Positions 14,406-22,415 of a stretch of DNA of 64,000 bases are shown here, in pieces. A program made the translations under genes and the position numbers. Origin of the DNA: Streptosporangiaceae bacterium NEAU-GS5 (GTDB taxonomy: Bacteria; Actinomycetota; Actinomycetes; Streptosporangiales; Streptosporangiaceae); assembly GCA_017592665.1 (NCBI GenBank), contig JAGFNW010000008.1:124001-188000 (forward strand), given 5' to 3'. The stretch's first letter is position 1. The number at the start of each line of letters is the position of its first letter. The notes under the pieces are model-generated. The model was given only the letters and a program-made list of their open reading frames with translations. It made no database searches and had not been told where the DNA came from.

Positions 14406-15868
14406 GCGGCCTGCGCCGTTCGCTGGACACGCCCAAGATCGTCGCCCTGGTCATCGCGGCCGCGGCCCCGATGGCCGCGATCGTCGGCACCGTGCCGCTC
14501 GCCTTCGCGGTCGGCAACGGCCCGGGCGTGCCGGGGTTGTACGCCCTGGCCGGGCTGATCCTGCTGTGCTTCTCGGTCGGATACGCGGCCATGAGCCGCC
14601 GGATCGTCCACGCCGGCGGCTTCTACACCTACATCGCCACCGGCCTCGGCAAGCCGCCCGCGGTGGCGGCCGGGCTCATCGCGGTCCTGTCGTACAACGT
14701 GACCTGCATCGGGCTGGCCGGCGCGTTCGGCTACTTCCTGCATCTCGGGCTCGCCGACGAGTTCGGCCTGGACGTGCCGTGGCAGGCCTGGACCGCGCTC
14801 GTGATCGCCGCGACGGCCGTGCTCGGCTACCGCCAGATCGATCTGTCCGCCCGGGTGCTGAGGATCCTGATGGCGGCCGAAGTCGGCGTGCTGCTCGTCC
14901 TCGACCTGTACGTCATCGCCAGGAAGGGCCTCGACGCCTTCCCGGCGACCTCGCTCGCCCCTTCGACGATCGCCGCGGGCGCCGCCGGAGTGACGCTGAT
15001 GTTCGCCTTCGCCTCGTTCATCGGCTTCGAGTCCGCGGCCCTCTATGGCGAGGAGGCCCACAATCCGCGCCGCAGCGTGCCGCTGGCCACCTATTCCTCG
15101 GTCGTCATCATCGCGGTGTTCTACTCGTTCACCAGCTGGGTCACGGTCGGCGCGGTCGGAGTCAGCCGGTTGCGCGGCACGGCGGAGCACGACCTGGGCG
15201 ACCTGTTCTTCAATCTCAGCGACAGATACGCCGGAGCGCTGCTGACCACGGTCATGCAGGTGCTGCTGGTCACCAGCCTGTTCGCGGCGATCCTGGCCCT
15301 GCACAACGCGTCCAACCGGTACATGTACGTGCTGGGCAGGGAACGCGTGCTGCCGGGCCGCCTCGCCGCGGTCCACGCGCGGCACGGCTCCCCCCACCTG
15401 GCCAGCCTGACGCAGACCGCCGTCACCGCGGCGACCGTGGGCGTCTTCGCGCTCGCCGGGCTGGATCCGTACCTCAACCTCGCCACCAGCATGATCGGCC
15501 TGGGCACGCTCGGCATCGTCGTCCTCCAGGCCGCGGCCTCGGTGTCGGTCGTCGGATTCTTCCGCGGCCGCCCCGACCGGCACTGGTGGCGCACCCTCGC
15601 CGCCCCGATCCTCGGCGCCGCGGGCTTGACCACCGGCGTCGTCCTGCTCGCCGGCAACTTCCACGTCCTCGTCGGAACCGGGAACGCCGTGGTCAACGCC
15701 CTGCCCGCGGCCCTTTGCGCGCTCGCGGCCGGCGGCGTGGCGTACGCGTATTGGATGCGCGCCCGCCGCCCCGGCCGCTACGCCGCGCTCGCGGCCGTCA
15801 CCGAGCGAGACCCCACGTCCCATGACCAAAGCGAGCGGCCCGACGCCGAAGTCCGTCAGAGCGGGTGA
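14402..15868 (+). CDS. APC-family amino acid/polyamine permease
   Basis: 488 residues with about 12 hydrophobic segments. The first, with IAAAAPMAAIVGTVPLAFA, and GPGVPGLYALAGLILL are typical of APC superfamily transporters. Last gene of the biosynthetic operon, coupled to the 50-aa ORF. Valanimycin's cluster also has an amino-acid-type transporter; substrate uptake (an amino acid precursor) or product movement are both possible. The 3' end overlaps the convergent LAL regulator gene by 13 bp. Confidence 0.85.
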   Translation: MSGLRRSLDTPKIVALVIAAAAPMAAIVGTVPLAFAVGNGPGVPGLYALAGLILLCFSVGYAAMSRRIVHAGGFYTYIATGLGKPPAVAAGLIAVLSYNVTCIGLAGAFGYFLHLGLADEFGLDVPWQAWTALVIAATAVLGYRQIDLSARVLRILMAAEVGVLLVLDLYVIARKGLDAFPATSLAPSTIAAGAAGVTLMFAFASFIGFESAALYGEEAHNPRRSVPLATYSSVVIIAVFYSFTSWVTVGAVGVSRLRGTAEHDLGDLFFNLSDRYAGALLTTVMQVLLVTSLFAAILALHNASNRYMYVLGRERVLPGRLAAVHARHGSPHLASLTQTAVTAATVGVFALAGLDPYLNLATSMIGLGTLGIVVLQAAASVSVVGFFRGRPDRHWWRTLAAPILGAAGLTTGVVLLAGNFHVLVGTGNAVVNALPAALCALAAGGVAYAYWMRARRPGRYAALAAVTERDPTSHDQSERPDAEVRQSG

Positions 15869-18800
15869 TCGGCGCCGGGATCGGGGCTCGCGCCGAGCCG
15901 GTGGACCAGGGCGGCCGCCTCGACGCGCCCCGTCACACCCAGCTTGGCGAGGATGTTGGACACGTGCACGCTGGCCGTCTTGGGGCTGATGAACAGCTCT
16001 GTCGCGATCCTGGAGTTGGACCACCCGGCGGCGAGCAGGCCGAGGATCTCGCGCTCGCGCTCGGTCAGGCCGAACCGCGCCATCGGATCCGCCGGCGCGG
16101 CGGAAACGGCCTCGGCCTCGGCGGGCGGCTTGTCGGTGAGCACCAGCCGGGCCCGCCTGGCCAGGGCGTCGATCTCGCTGGACAGCGGCGCGGCGCCCAG
16201 CCCGGCGGCCAGCCGCGACGCCTCCGCGGCGGCCTGCGCCGCGTCGCCGCGATCACCCGTGGCGCACTGCCGCTCCGCCAGCCGGAACAGGCAGTAGGCC
16301 AGCATGTACGGCTCATCGGCGGCCCGCCACGCCGCCACCGCGTCGCGCCACGCCTGGCTGGACGTGTCGCCGTTCGCGTGGCCGGTCGGGTGTTCGGCCT
16401 GTGGGTGCCGGGTCTGCTCGGCCGTGATCGCCAGGGTGTATCCCCGGGTGGGCGGTGTGATCGCGGGGAACTCGACGGCCACGGCGACCAGCTGCTCGAC
16501 GACCTCGGCGGACGGCGCGGCCTCTCGCCTGTCGCGGGCCAGGATCGCCCGGTCGATCTCGATTCTGACGCCCAGCCAGAGGAGCGGCCCAGACCAGATG
16601 AGCGACGCGGCGTCGTGGGCCGGCCGGGCGCCACCGGAGGGCTGAAGCGCGTCCATGATCGTGGCCATGGCGCCGGTCAGGTCGCCGGCCATGCGCTGCG
16701 CCTCGGCCAGATGGGCGGCCAGCGGCTGCAGGAACTGGGGCTCATGGGAATCGACCATCATGGCCGCGGCCTGGCGGGCCAGCCGGGCGCCCTCCTCGCC
16801 GTCGCCGCTCAGCACGCTGATCTGCGACGCTCTTACGAGCAGCGTGGCGTAGAAGACCCCTTCCGGCTCACTGCGCAGCGCCTGCGTGATGACCTGCCGC
16901 GCCTCCGGCCAGCGCCCCATGCGCACCAAGGATTCGATCATGTTACCGGCCAGGTAGGCGCCGTAGGTGCGGACGCTGCCGTGGCGGCGGGCCAGCTCCA
17001 GGCCCGCGTTCGCGCTGTCGATCGCCTCCTGGTGGCGGCTGAACAACTCCAGCGCGTCACTGGAGTTGATCCAGCCGCGCATGGCCGTCTCCACCGCGCC
17101 GATCCCGTCGGCCAGGCGTACTCCCCGCATCAGCGTGTCGATGCCGGCCTCGGAGTCGCCGAGGTAGGCCCGCACGGAGCCCAGGGTGATCAGAGCCTCG
17201 GCCTGCTCGGTGTTCGCGCCCACCTTCGTGGCCACGGCGACGGCGCGTTCGGCGACGGCCGCGGCCTCCTGGATGGATCCTTCGCGGAGGTACGTCGCCG
17301 CGAGCGCGGTCAGCAGCGCGGCGTGCGCGTACTCCAGAGGCTCGGCGGGCAGCAGGTCGAGCGCCGCCCGCAAAATGGCGATGCTCTCGTCATGCTGTCC
17401 CAGGTCGAGCAGCGTACGCCCGACGCGCCACATGAGCAGCGCCCGCCGGGAGGCCGAGCCGTCTTCCCCCATCTCCGCCAGCGCCTGGCCCACCAGGGAC
17501 CGTGACCGGTCCACCGATCCGGCCCGGTAGGCGGCGTCTCCGGCGCTTGTCAGCACCTCGATCAGGTCGGTGCTGGTCACTTCGGGCGCGTCGGGCACCC
17601 GAGGCCAGATCTCCAGGGCCCGCTCCAGATGCATGAGCTGCTCGGCCGGCGCGTACGCCGCCGACGCCTCGGCCGCCGCCAACAGCGCGGGCAGCGCCGC
17701 GGGCGGGTCCATCGCGGCCAGCCAGTGATGGGCCAGCGCCGCCGGCGCCCCCGCCTGATCGGCGGCGAGCTCGGGCTTGTCCGTCAGCGCCTGCGCGTAC
17801 GCCACATGCCACCCGGTCCTCTCACCGGGGAGCATGTCGTGATAGACCGCGTCCCTGGCCAGGGCGTGCCGGAAGGCGTACGCCTGGCCGCCCTGGTCCA
17901 CCAGCAGAAGGTGGTTCTCCACGAGTTCGCGCAGCGCCTCGAACAGCGCGGCCGGCTCCATTCCCGCCACAGCCGCGAGCAGCCGCTCGGGCACCTGGCG
18001 CCCGGCCGCCGACACGGCCCGGAGCAACCGCTGAGCCTGCGGCGAACGAGCCTCGACGCGGATCAGCAGCAGATCGCGCAGCGACGGGGACACCCCGCCG
18101 ACATCGCCGCCTCCGTCGCGCACCACCTCGACCATTTCCTCGACCAGGAAGGCGTTCCCCTCGGAACGATCCAGCACCAGATCGAGCGTGCCGGCGTCGG
18201 CGGGACCGCCGAGGATGGCCGCGACCTGGGCGGCCACCTCTTCGCGCCCGAATCTCGCCAGCTCAAGCCGATGCGCCTCGCGCATCCGCTCCCAGCCGCT
18301 CAGCAGCGGGCGCAGCGGATGCCTGCGGTGGATCTCATCGGATCGGTAGGTCCCCACCAGCAGCACCGGAGCCTCGCGCAGGGTCCGGATCAGATAGGTG
18401 AGCATGTTCAGGGTGGTCTGGTCGGCCCAGTGCAGGTCCTCCAGCACCAGCATCAGCGGCTGGTCGGCGCTGAGCCGTTCGATCATCCCCAGCATGAGCT
18501 CGGGAAGGTGCACGGCTCGATCGGCGGCCGATCCGGGGATCGGTTCCAGACTGGGCAGCAGGTGGGCCAGCGGGCCCCGGGCGGGCCCCAGCCACCGGTC
18601 CACCTGCTCCGGCGAAGCCGTCCGGATCAGTGCCCGCACCGCCTCGGCCAGCGGCGCGAGCGGCAGTCCTTCCGTGCCGAGCTCCACGCAGCGGCCGGTG
18701 AGGGCGCGCAGGCCGGACGTCTCGGCAAGCTGGACCACCTCGTCGACCAGCCGCGTCTTACCGATGCCCGCCTCGCCACCGATCAGGACGAAACAGGCAT

Positions 18801-18891
18801 GGCCCGCTCGCGCTCTGGCCACCTCATTCGCCAGGGTCGCGAGCTCCTCCCGTCGTCCCACGAAAACCGGGCTGACCGCCATCGCGTGCAT
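15856..18891 (-). CDS. LuxR-family LAL transcriptional regulator with AAA/NB-ARC-type ATPase
   Basis: 1011 residues from the ATG at 18891, which has AAGGTG six bases upstream; in-frame TTG (18918) and a later ATG (18882) are alternatives. N-terminal ATPase with Walker A GGEAGIGKTRLVDEV and Walker B LMLVLEDLHWAD, a long TPR-like helical middle, and a C-terminal LuxR helix-turn-helix (LTEREREILGLLAAGWSNSR, then PKTASVHVSNILAKLGV). LAL proteins are large ATP-dependent activators often tied to antibiotic clusters or sugar use. Convergent with the azoxy operon, so a cluster-situated regulator is likely but unproven. Confidence 0.9.
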   Translation of the reverse strand: MHAMAVSPVFVGRREELATLANEVARARAGHACFVLIGGEAGIGKTRLVDEVVQLAETSGLRALTGRCVELGTEGLPLAPLAEAVRALIRTASPEQVDRWLGPARGPLAHLLPSLEPIPGSAADRAVHLPELMLGMIERLSADQPLMLVLEDLHWADQTTLNMLTYLIRTLREAPVLLVGTYRSDEIHRRHPLRPLLSGWERMREAHRLELARFGREEVAAQVAAILGGPADAGTLDLVLDRSEGNAFLVEEMVEVVRDGGGDVGGVSPSLRDLLLIRVEARSPQAQRLLRAVSAAGRQVPERLLAAVAGMEPAALFEALRELVENHLLLVDQGGQAYAFRHALARDAVYHDMLPGERTGWHVAYAQALTDKPELAADQAGAPAALAHHWLAAMDPPAALPALLAAAEASAAYAPAEQLMHLERALEIWPRVPDAPEVTSTDLIEVLTSAGDAAYRAGSVDRSRSLVGQALAEMGEDGSASRRALLMWRVGRTLLDLGQHDESIAILRAALDLLPAEPLEYAHAALLTALAATYLREGSIQEAAAVAERAVAVATKVGANTEQAEALITLGSVRAYLGDSEAGIDTLMRGVRLADGIGAVETAMRGWINSSDALELFSRHQEAIDSANAGLELARRHGSVRTYGAYLAGNMIESLVRMGRWPEARQVITQALRSEPEGVFYATLLVRASQISVLSGDGEEGARLARQAAAMMVDSHEPQFLQPLAAHLAEAQRMAGDLTGAMATIMDALQPSGGARPAHDAASLIWSGPLLWLGVRIEIDRAILARDRREAAPSAEVVEQLVAVAVEFPAITPPTRGYTLAITAEQTRHPQAEHPTGHANGDTSSQAWRDAVAAWRAADEPYMLAYCLFRLAERQCATGDRGDAAQAAAEASRLAAGLGAAPLSSEIDALARRARLVLTDKPPAEAEAVSAAPADPMARFGLTEREREILGLLAAGWSNSRIATELFISPKTASVHVSNILAKLGVTGRVEAAALVHRLGASPDPGADHPL

Positions 18892-18998
18892 GCCCGACAC
18901 CTTCGCATCTGCCAACAATCCTGTACAGATCCTTACATGCCGAGTCGGCAGCAGTGGTGGACGGCGCGCAGCTCACGGCGACTGCGACGCGCCCGTCG

Positions 18999-19379
18999 TC
19001 ACTGCTGGAGCAGTTCGGCGAGCACCGCCGCCTCGCTGATCTCCGCCTGCTTGGTCGCGGTGAGCAGGGTCAGCACGCCGCCCTGAGCGAGTTCGCGCAG
19101 ATGTGTCACCGCGGCCGCCCGCTCCGGCTCGGCCAGCTCGATGCGGTAGCGGCGGCCGAACTCGGCGAAGAGCTCGGGGTCGTGGTGATACCAGGTGCGC
19201 AGCTCCGTCGACGGGGCGACCTGTTTGCACCATTCGTCAAGACGGGCCCTGGCCTTGGCCAGCCCTCGGGGCCAGAGCCGGTCCACCAGCACCCTGATCC
19301 CGTCGTCCCCCGCCGGCTCCTCATAGACCCGCCGCACCCGAACCTTGACCTCGCCTGCCGAGTCGGACCTCCCTCTCAT
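18999..19379 (-). CDS. DUF488 (YeaO-type) family protein
   Basis: 126 residues from the ATG at 19379; the frame extends to 19403. Characteristic strings are RRVYEEPAGDDGIRVLVDRLWPRGL, with WPRG the family hallmark, then DEWCKQVAPS and TWYHHDP. Proteins of this family are small cytosolic proteins of uncertain role. No operon partner; next gene upstream is 36 bp away on the same strand. Confidence 0.85.
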   Translation of the reverse strand: MRGRSDSAGEVKVRVRRVYEEPAGDDGIRVLVDRLWPRGLAKARARLDEWCKQVAPSTELRTWYHHDPELFAEFGRRYRIELAEPERAAAVTHLRELAQGGVLTLLTATKQAEISEAAVLAELLQQ

Positions 19380-19415
19380 CCCACCGACAGTACGCCGACG
19401 CACGTCAAGCCCAAT

Positions 19416-20357
19416 TCAGCGTGGGTCAACGTGGGGGAACGCGCGGCGGTAATCACGTGGGCTGCTGCCGACGATCTGCCGGAAGGACTCGCGGAACGCG
19501 GTTGGGGAGGTGAATCCGACCTGCTCGCCGATCTGCTCGACCGGCTGGTCGGTTTCTTCCAGGAGCTGTTGCGCCCGGCGGACGCGCTGGCGGCTCAGCC
19601 ATCGCAGCGGGGTGGTGCCGATCTGGCGGTGGAAGTGCCGGCTCAGGGAGCGGGGGCTCATGGCCGCGCGCTGCGCGATGTCGGCCAGCGTGAGGTGGGC
19701 GTGGAGGTTGCCGGTCAGCCAGGTGAGCAACGGCTGCAGGGAGGCTCCCGCCGGTGCGGCCGGCTCGTGGGTGATGAACTGCGCCTGGCCGCCCGCCCGC
19801 TCCAACGGCATGACCGAGGCTCGCGCGGTCCGCACGGCCACCGCGGCGCCGTGGTCACGGCGCACGATGTGCAGGCACAGGTCCAGTCCTGCCGCCGCGC
19901 CGGCCGAGGTCAGCATGTCGCCTTCGTCGACGAAGAGGGCGGCGGGATCGACGTCGACGGCGGGATGGCGGCGGGCCAGTTCCGCGGCCGCGGCCCAGTG
20001 GGTGGTCGCGCGGCGCCCGTCGAGCAGGCCCGTGGCGGCGAGGGCGAAGGCCCCGGTGCAGATCGACACCCGTCGGCCGCGGGCGGCGGTGATGGCCGTG
20101 ATGAGCTTGGCGGGGATCGGACCGTCGATGTCGGAGGTCCCGGGAATGACGACGGTGTCGGCCTCGGCCGCGGCGTCCAGGCCGTACGGCGTGCGGATGT
20201 CGATCAGACCCGCGTCGGCCTCCCCTGCGTGAGCGCATATCCGCACCTCGTAGGCCGGCCGGCCGTCGGCAAGGGTGGCACGTCCGAAGACCTCGATCGG
20301 CACGGACAGGTCGAAGGGGACCACGCCGTCATAGGCGAGGATGGCGACACGATGCAC
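19416..20357 (-). CDS. GlxA-type regulator: DJ-1/PfpI domain plus AraC helix-turn-helix
   Basis: 313 residues from GTG at 20357, chosen because VHRVAILAYDGVVPFDL is the normal beginning of the DJ-1/PfpI domain; the frame extends upstream without homology. The nucleophile-elbow region reads RVSICTGAFALAATGLLDGR with the Cys kept. The AraC DNA-binding domain fills the last ~100 residues (LTLADIAQRAAMSPRSLSRH and GFTSPTAFRESFRQIVGSSP). Divergent from the DUF6010 gene. Targets unknown; such proteins frequently control neighbouring stress or export genes. Confidence 0.9.
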   Translation of the reverse strand: MHRVAILAYDGVVPFDLSVPIEVFGRATLADGRPAYEVRICAHAGEADAGLIDIRTPYGLDAAAEADTVVIPGTSDIDGPIPAKLITAITAARGRRVSICTGAFALAATGLLDGRRATTHWAAAAELARRHPAVDVDPAALFVDEGDMLTSAGAAAGLDLCLHIVRRDHGAAVAVRTARASVMPLERAGGQAQFITHEPAAPAGASLQPLLTWLTGNLHAHLTLADIAQRAAMSPRSLSRHFHRQIGTTPLRWLSRQRVRRAQQLLEETDQPVEQIGEQVGFTSPTAFRESFRQIVGSSPRDYRRAFPHVDPR

Positions 20358-20440
20358 GGGCCCATTGTGGCGCGATCCCGTCGATAACCGGCGTGGCGGC
20401 CACTTCTCGGTGGCGCCCGCCCTCCTTACGCTCACCGGTC

Positions 20441-20836
20441 ATGACCTTTGTCGTGCCGTTGCTCATCGGTGTCCTGTACGTCGGCGCGAGCTCGCTGATT
20501 CGAGAGCCATATCGGCGCAGGCTCAACGCGGTCATGCTGGCCGGGGCGGGAGCGGCCTACCTCAGCGGCGGTGGTCTCGGGGTCTGGGAGTTCGCGTTCA
20601 CCGCGGTGCTGACCTACGTCGCGTATCGCGGGCTGGACTCGTGGACGTTCATCGGGATCGGCTGGCTGCTGCACACCGCGTGGGACGTCGTGCACCACAT
20701 TCGGGGCAACCCCATCATCCCGTTCGCGCACGACTCGTCGCTCGGCTGCGCGTTCTGTGATCCGGTCATCGCGATCTGGTGCCTGGCGGGCGGGCCGTCC
20801 GTCACCGACGTCCTGCGCGCCCGGATCACCCGGTAG
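20441..20836 (+). CDS. DUF6010-type small membrane protein
   Basis: 131 residues from ATG 20441 (MTFVVPLLIGVLYVG). Four hydrophobic segments, with the R-E-P-Y-R-R-R-L-N-A-V-M-L-A-G sequence (about 19-33), W-D-V-V-H-H and the S-L-G-C-A-F-C-D-P-V-I-A-I-W motif near the C-terminus that marks this uncharacterised family. Overlaps the 3' end of the convergent MFS gene by 11 bp. Function unknown. Confidence 0.75.
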   Translation: MTFVVPLLIGVLYVGASSLIREPYRRRLNAVMLAGAGAAYLSGGGLGVWEFAFTAVLTYVAYRGLDSWTFIGIGWLLHTAWDVVHHIRGNPIIPFAHDSSLGCAFCDPVIAIWCLAGGPSVTDVLRARITR

Positions 20837-22289
20837 CGATGTCGGCCTGCGCCGCGGTGTTCCTCGTACGGGGCAGGAAGAGGAGGGCGATGAGGACGGC
20901 GGCGGCCATGAGCGCGGCGCTGAGGGTCATGCCGAGCGCATATCCGTCGGTGAGCGCCTGGGGCCGTGTGCTGTGGCCGGTGCGATGCGCGGCGGCCGTG
21001 CCGAGGGCGGCCAGCCCGAGTGAGACGCCCACCCAGCGTGTGCTGTTGAGCAGGCCCGACGCGGCGCCGGCCTCGTGGGCCGCGACGCCCGCGGTGGCGG
21101 TGGCGACCACCGGTCCGAGGCAGAGCCCGAAGCCGATGCCCGCGATGATCGAGGGTCCCAGGATGTCGGCGATGTACGTGCCCTCCGGGCTGATCAGGCC
21201 GAACCAGCCGAACCCGGCCGCGGTCAGCAGTCCTCCCGCGATCAGCAGGGTGCGGGGCGCGACGCGGTAGCCGAGCCTGACGGTGGCCGCGGCCCCGGCG
21301 ATCACGCCGAGCGCGAACGGCAGGAACTCCAGGCCGGTCAAGGCCGGTCCGGTGCCGAGCACGCGCTGCAGGTACAGGGACATGAAGTAGAACGACGAGG
21401 CCAGGACGGCGCCGAGGATGAAGCTGCAGGCGTTGGCCGCGGCGACCGCGCGGGTGGTGAACAGGCTGAGCCGGACAAGCGGGTCGCGTGTGCTGGTCCG
21501 CTCGGAACCGATGAACGCGGTCAGCAACGCGACGGCGGCCGCCAGGGTCGTGACGGTGATCGGTGCGGTCCAGCCGTACTGGTCGGTGCGCACGACGCCG
21601 AATACGAGCAGGGTCATACCGGCGGTGGCCAGGACGGCGCCGATCACGTCGGGACGGCCGCGGCGTTCGGCGGGCGGGTCGGTGGCGACGCCGCGCCAGG
21701 CCAGGGCCAGCGCGACCGCCGACATCGGGGCGCTGACGAACATGAGCCACTGCCAGCCCGAATACTCGGAGAGCAGGCCGCCGATCAGGACGCCGAAGGC
21801 ACCGCCCGCGGCGTTGACGGCGCTCCAGATGCCGAACGCCCGGACGCGGGCCTTGCCGTCGGGGAACGTCGAGGTCAGCAGGGCCAGCGCGGCCGGCGCC
21901 AGGGCGGCCGCGCCGATGCCCTGGGTGGCGCGTGCCGCGACGAGGTGGCCGGGCAGCTGGGCGAAGCCGCCGGCGAGGGAAGCCAACCCGAACAGGACGA
22001 GCCCGACCAGCAGGACCCGCTTGCGGCCGAAGCGGTCGGCGAGCTTGCCGCCGAGGAGCAGCAGGCCGCCGAAGGTGAGGGCGTAGGCGTGGATCACCCA
22101 GGTCAGGCCGATCGGGCTGAAGCCGAGGCCGGCCGCGATCTGGGGAAGTCCGACGTTCAGGACCGACAGGTCCAGCGACACCATGAACTGCACGACGGCC
22201 ACCGCGGCGAGGGTCATGCCCGGCCGCGCGACCGCTGGACCGGATCCCCACCTTCGACGTCGCGGCGGCCGAGACGTCATTGTCTGCAT
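20826..22289 (-). CDS. DHA2-family MFS drug/proton antiporter (14 TM)
   Basis: 487 residues, about 14 membrane segments, with the loop 2-3 motif GGKLADRFGRKRVLL and the SLDLSVLNVGLPQIA first helix typical of DHA2 exporters such as EmrB/QacA relatives. GGAAG precedes the ATG at 22289. It is divergent from the SARP-AsnC fusion regulator with four SARP-like repeats between them, so that regulator may control it. Could export a metabolite or confer resistance. Confidence 0.88.
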   Translation of the reverse strand: MQTMTSRPPRRRRWGSGPAVARPGMTLAAVAVVQFMVSLDLSVLNVGLPQIAAGLGFSPIGLTWVIHAYALTFGGLLLLGGKLADRFGRKRVLLVGLVLFGLASLAGGFAQLPGHLVAARATQGIGAAALAPAALALLTSTFPDGKARVRAFGIWSAVNAAGGAFGVLIGGLLSEYSGWQWLMFVSAPMSAVALALAWRGVATDPPAERRGRPDVIGAVLATAGMTLLVFGVVRTDQYGWTAPITVTTLAAAVALLTAFIGSERTSTRDPLVRLSLFTTRAVAAANACSFILGAVLASSFYFMSLYLQRVLGTGPALTGLEFLPFALGVIAGAAATVRLGYRVAPRTLLIAGGLLTAAGFGWFGLISPEGTYIADILGPSIIAGIGFGLCLGPVVATATAGVAAHEAGAASGLLNSTRWVGVSLGLAALGTAAAHRTGHSTRPQALTDGYALGMTLSAALMAAAVLIALLFLPRTRNTAAQADIATG

Positions 22290-22335
22290 GATCTTCCTTT
22301 CTGTGGAACCTTGCCGGCAAGCAAAGCGACAGGGT

Positions 22336-22371
22336 GTGGAGGCCGCGTGGAGCCATGTGGAACGGCGTGGA
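22336..22371 (+). promoter_or_regulatory. SARP-box-like direct repeats between MFS and SARP genes
   Basis: GTGGA occurs at 22336, 22347, 22357 and 22367, a spacing of 11, 10 and 10 bp. SARP-family regulators bind direct repeats on one helix face with about 11-bp period. The array lies 45 bp before the SARP-fusion start and 47 bp before the divergent MFS start, suitable for autoregulation and control of the exporter. Confidence 0.45.
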
Positions 22372-22415
22372 ACGCCTGCTGGTTGAGATGCCCGGATATG
22401 GGGCCAGGGGGCGAG

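Noticed and set aside
15865-19086. Long plus-strand frames opposite the LAL regulator
   Set aside because: The minus strand has complete Walker and LuxR motifs; the plus-strand translations are Arg/Gly/Gln-rich shadows.
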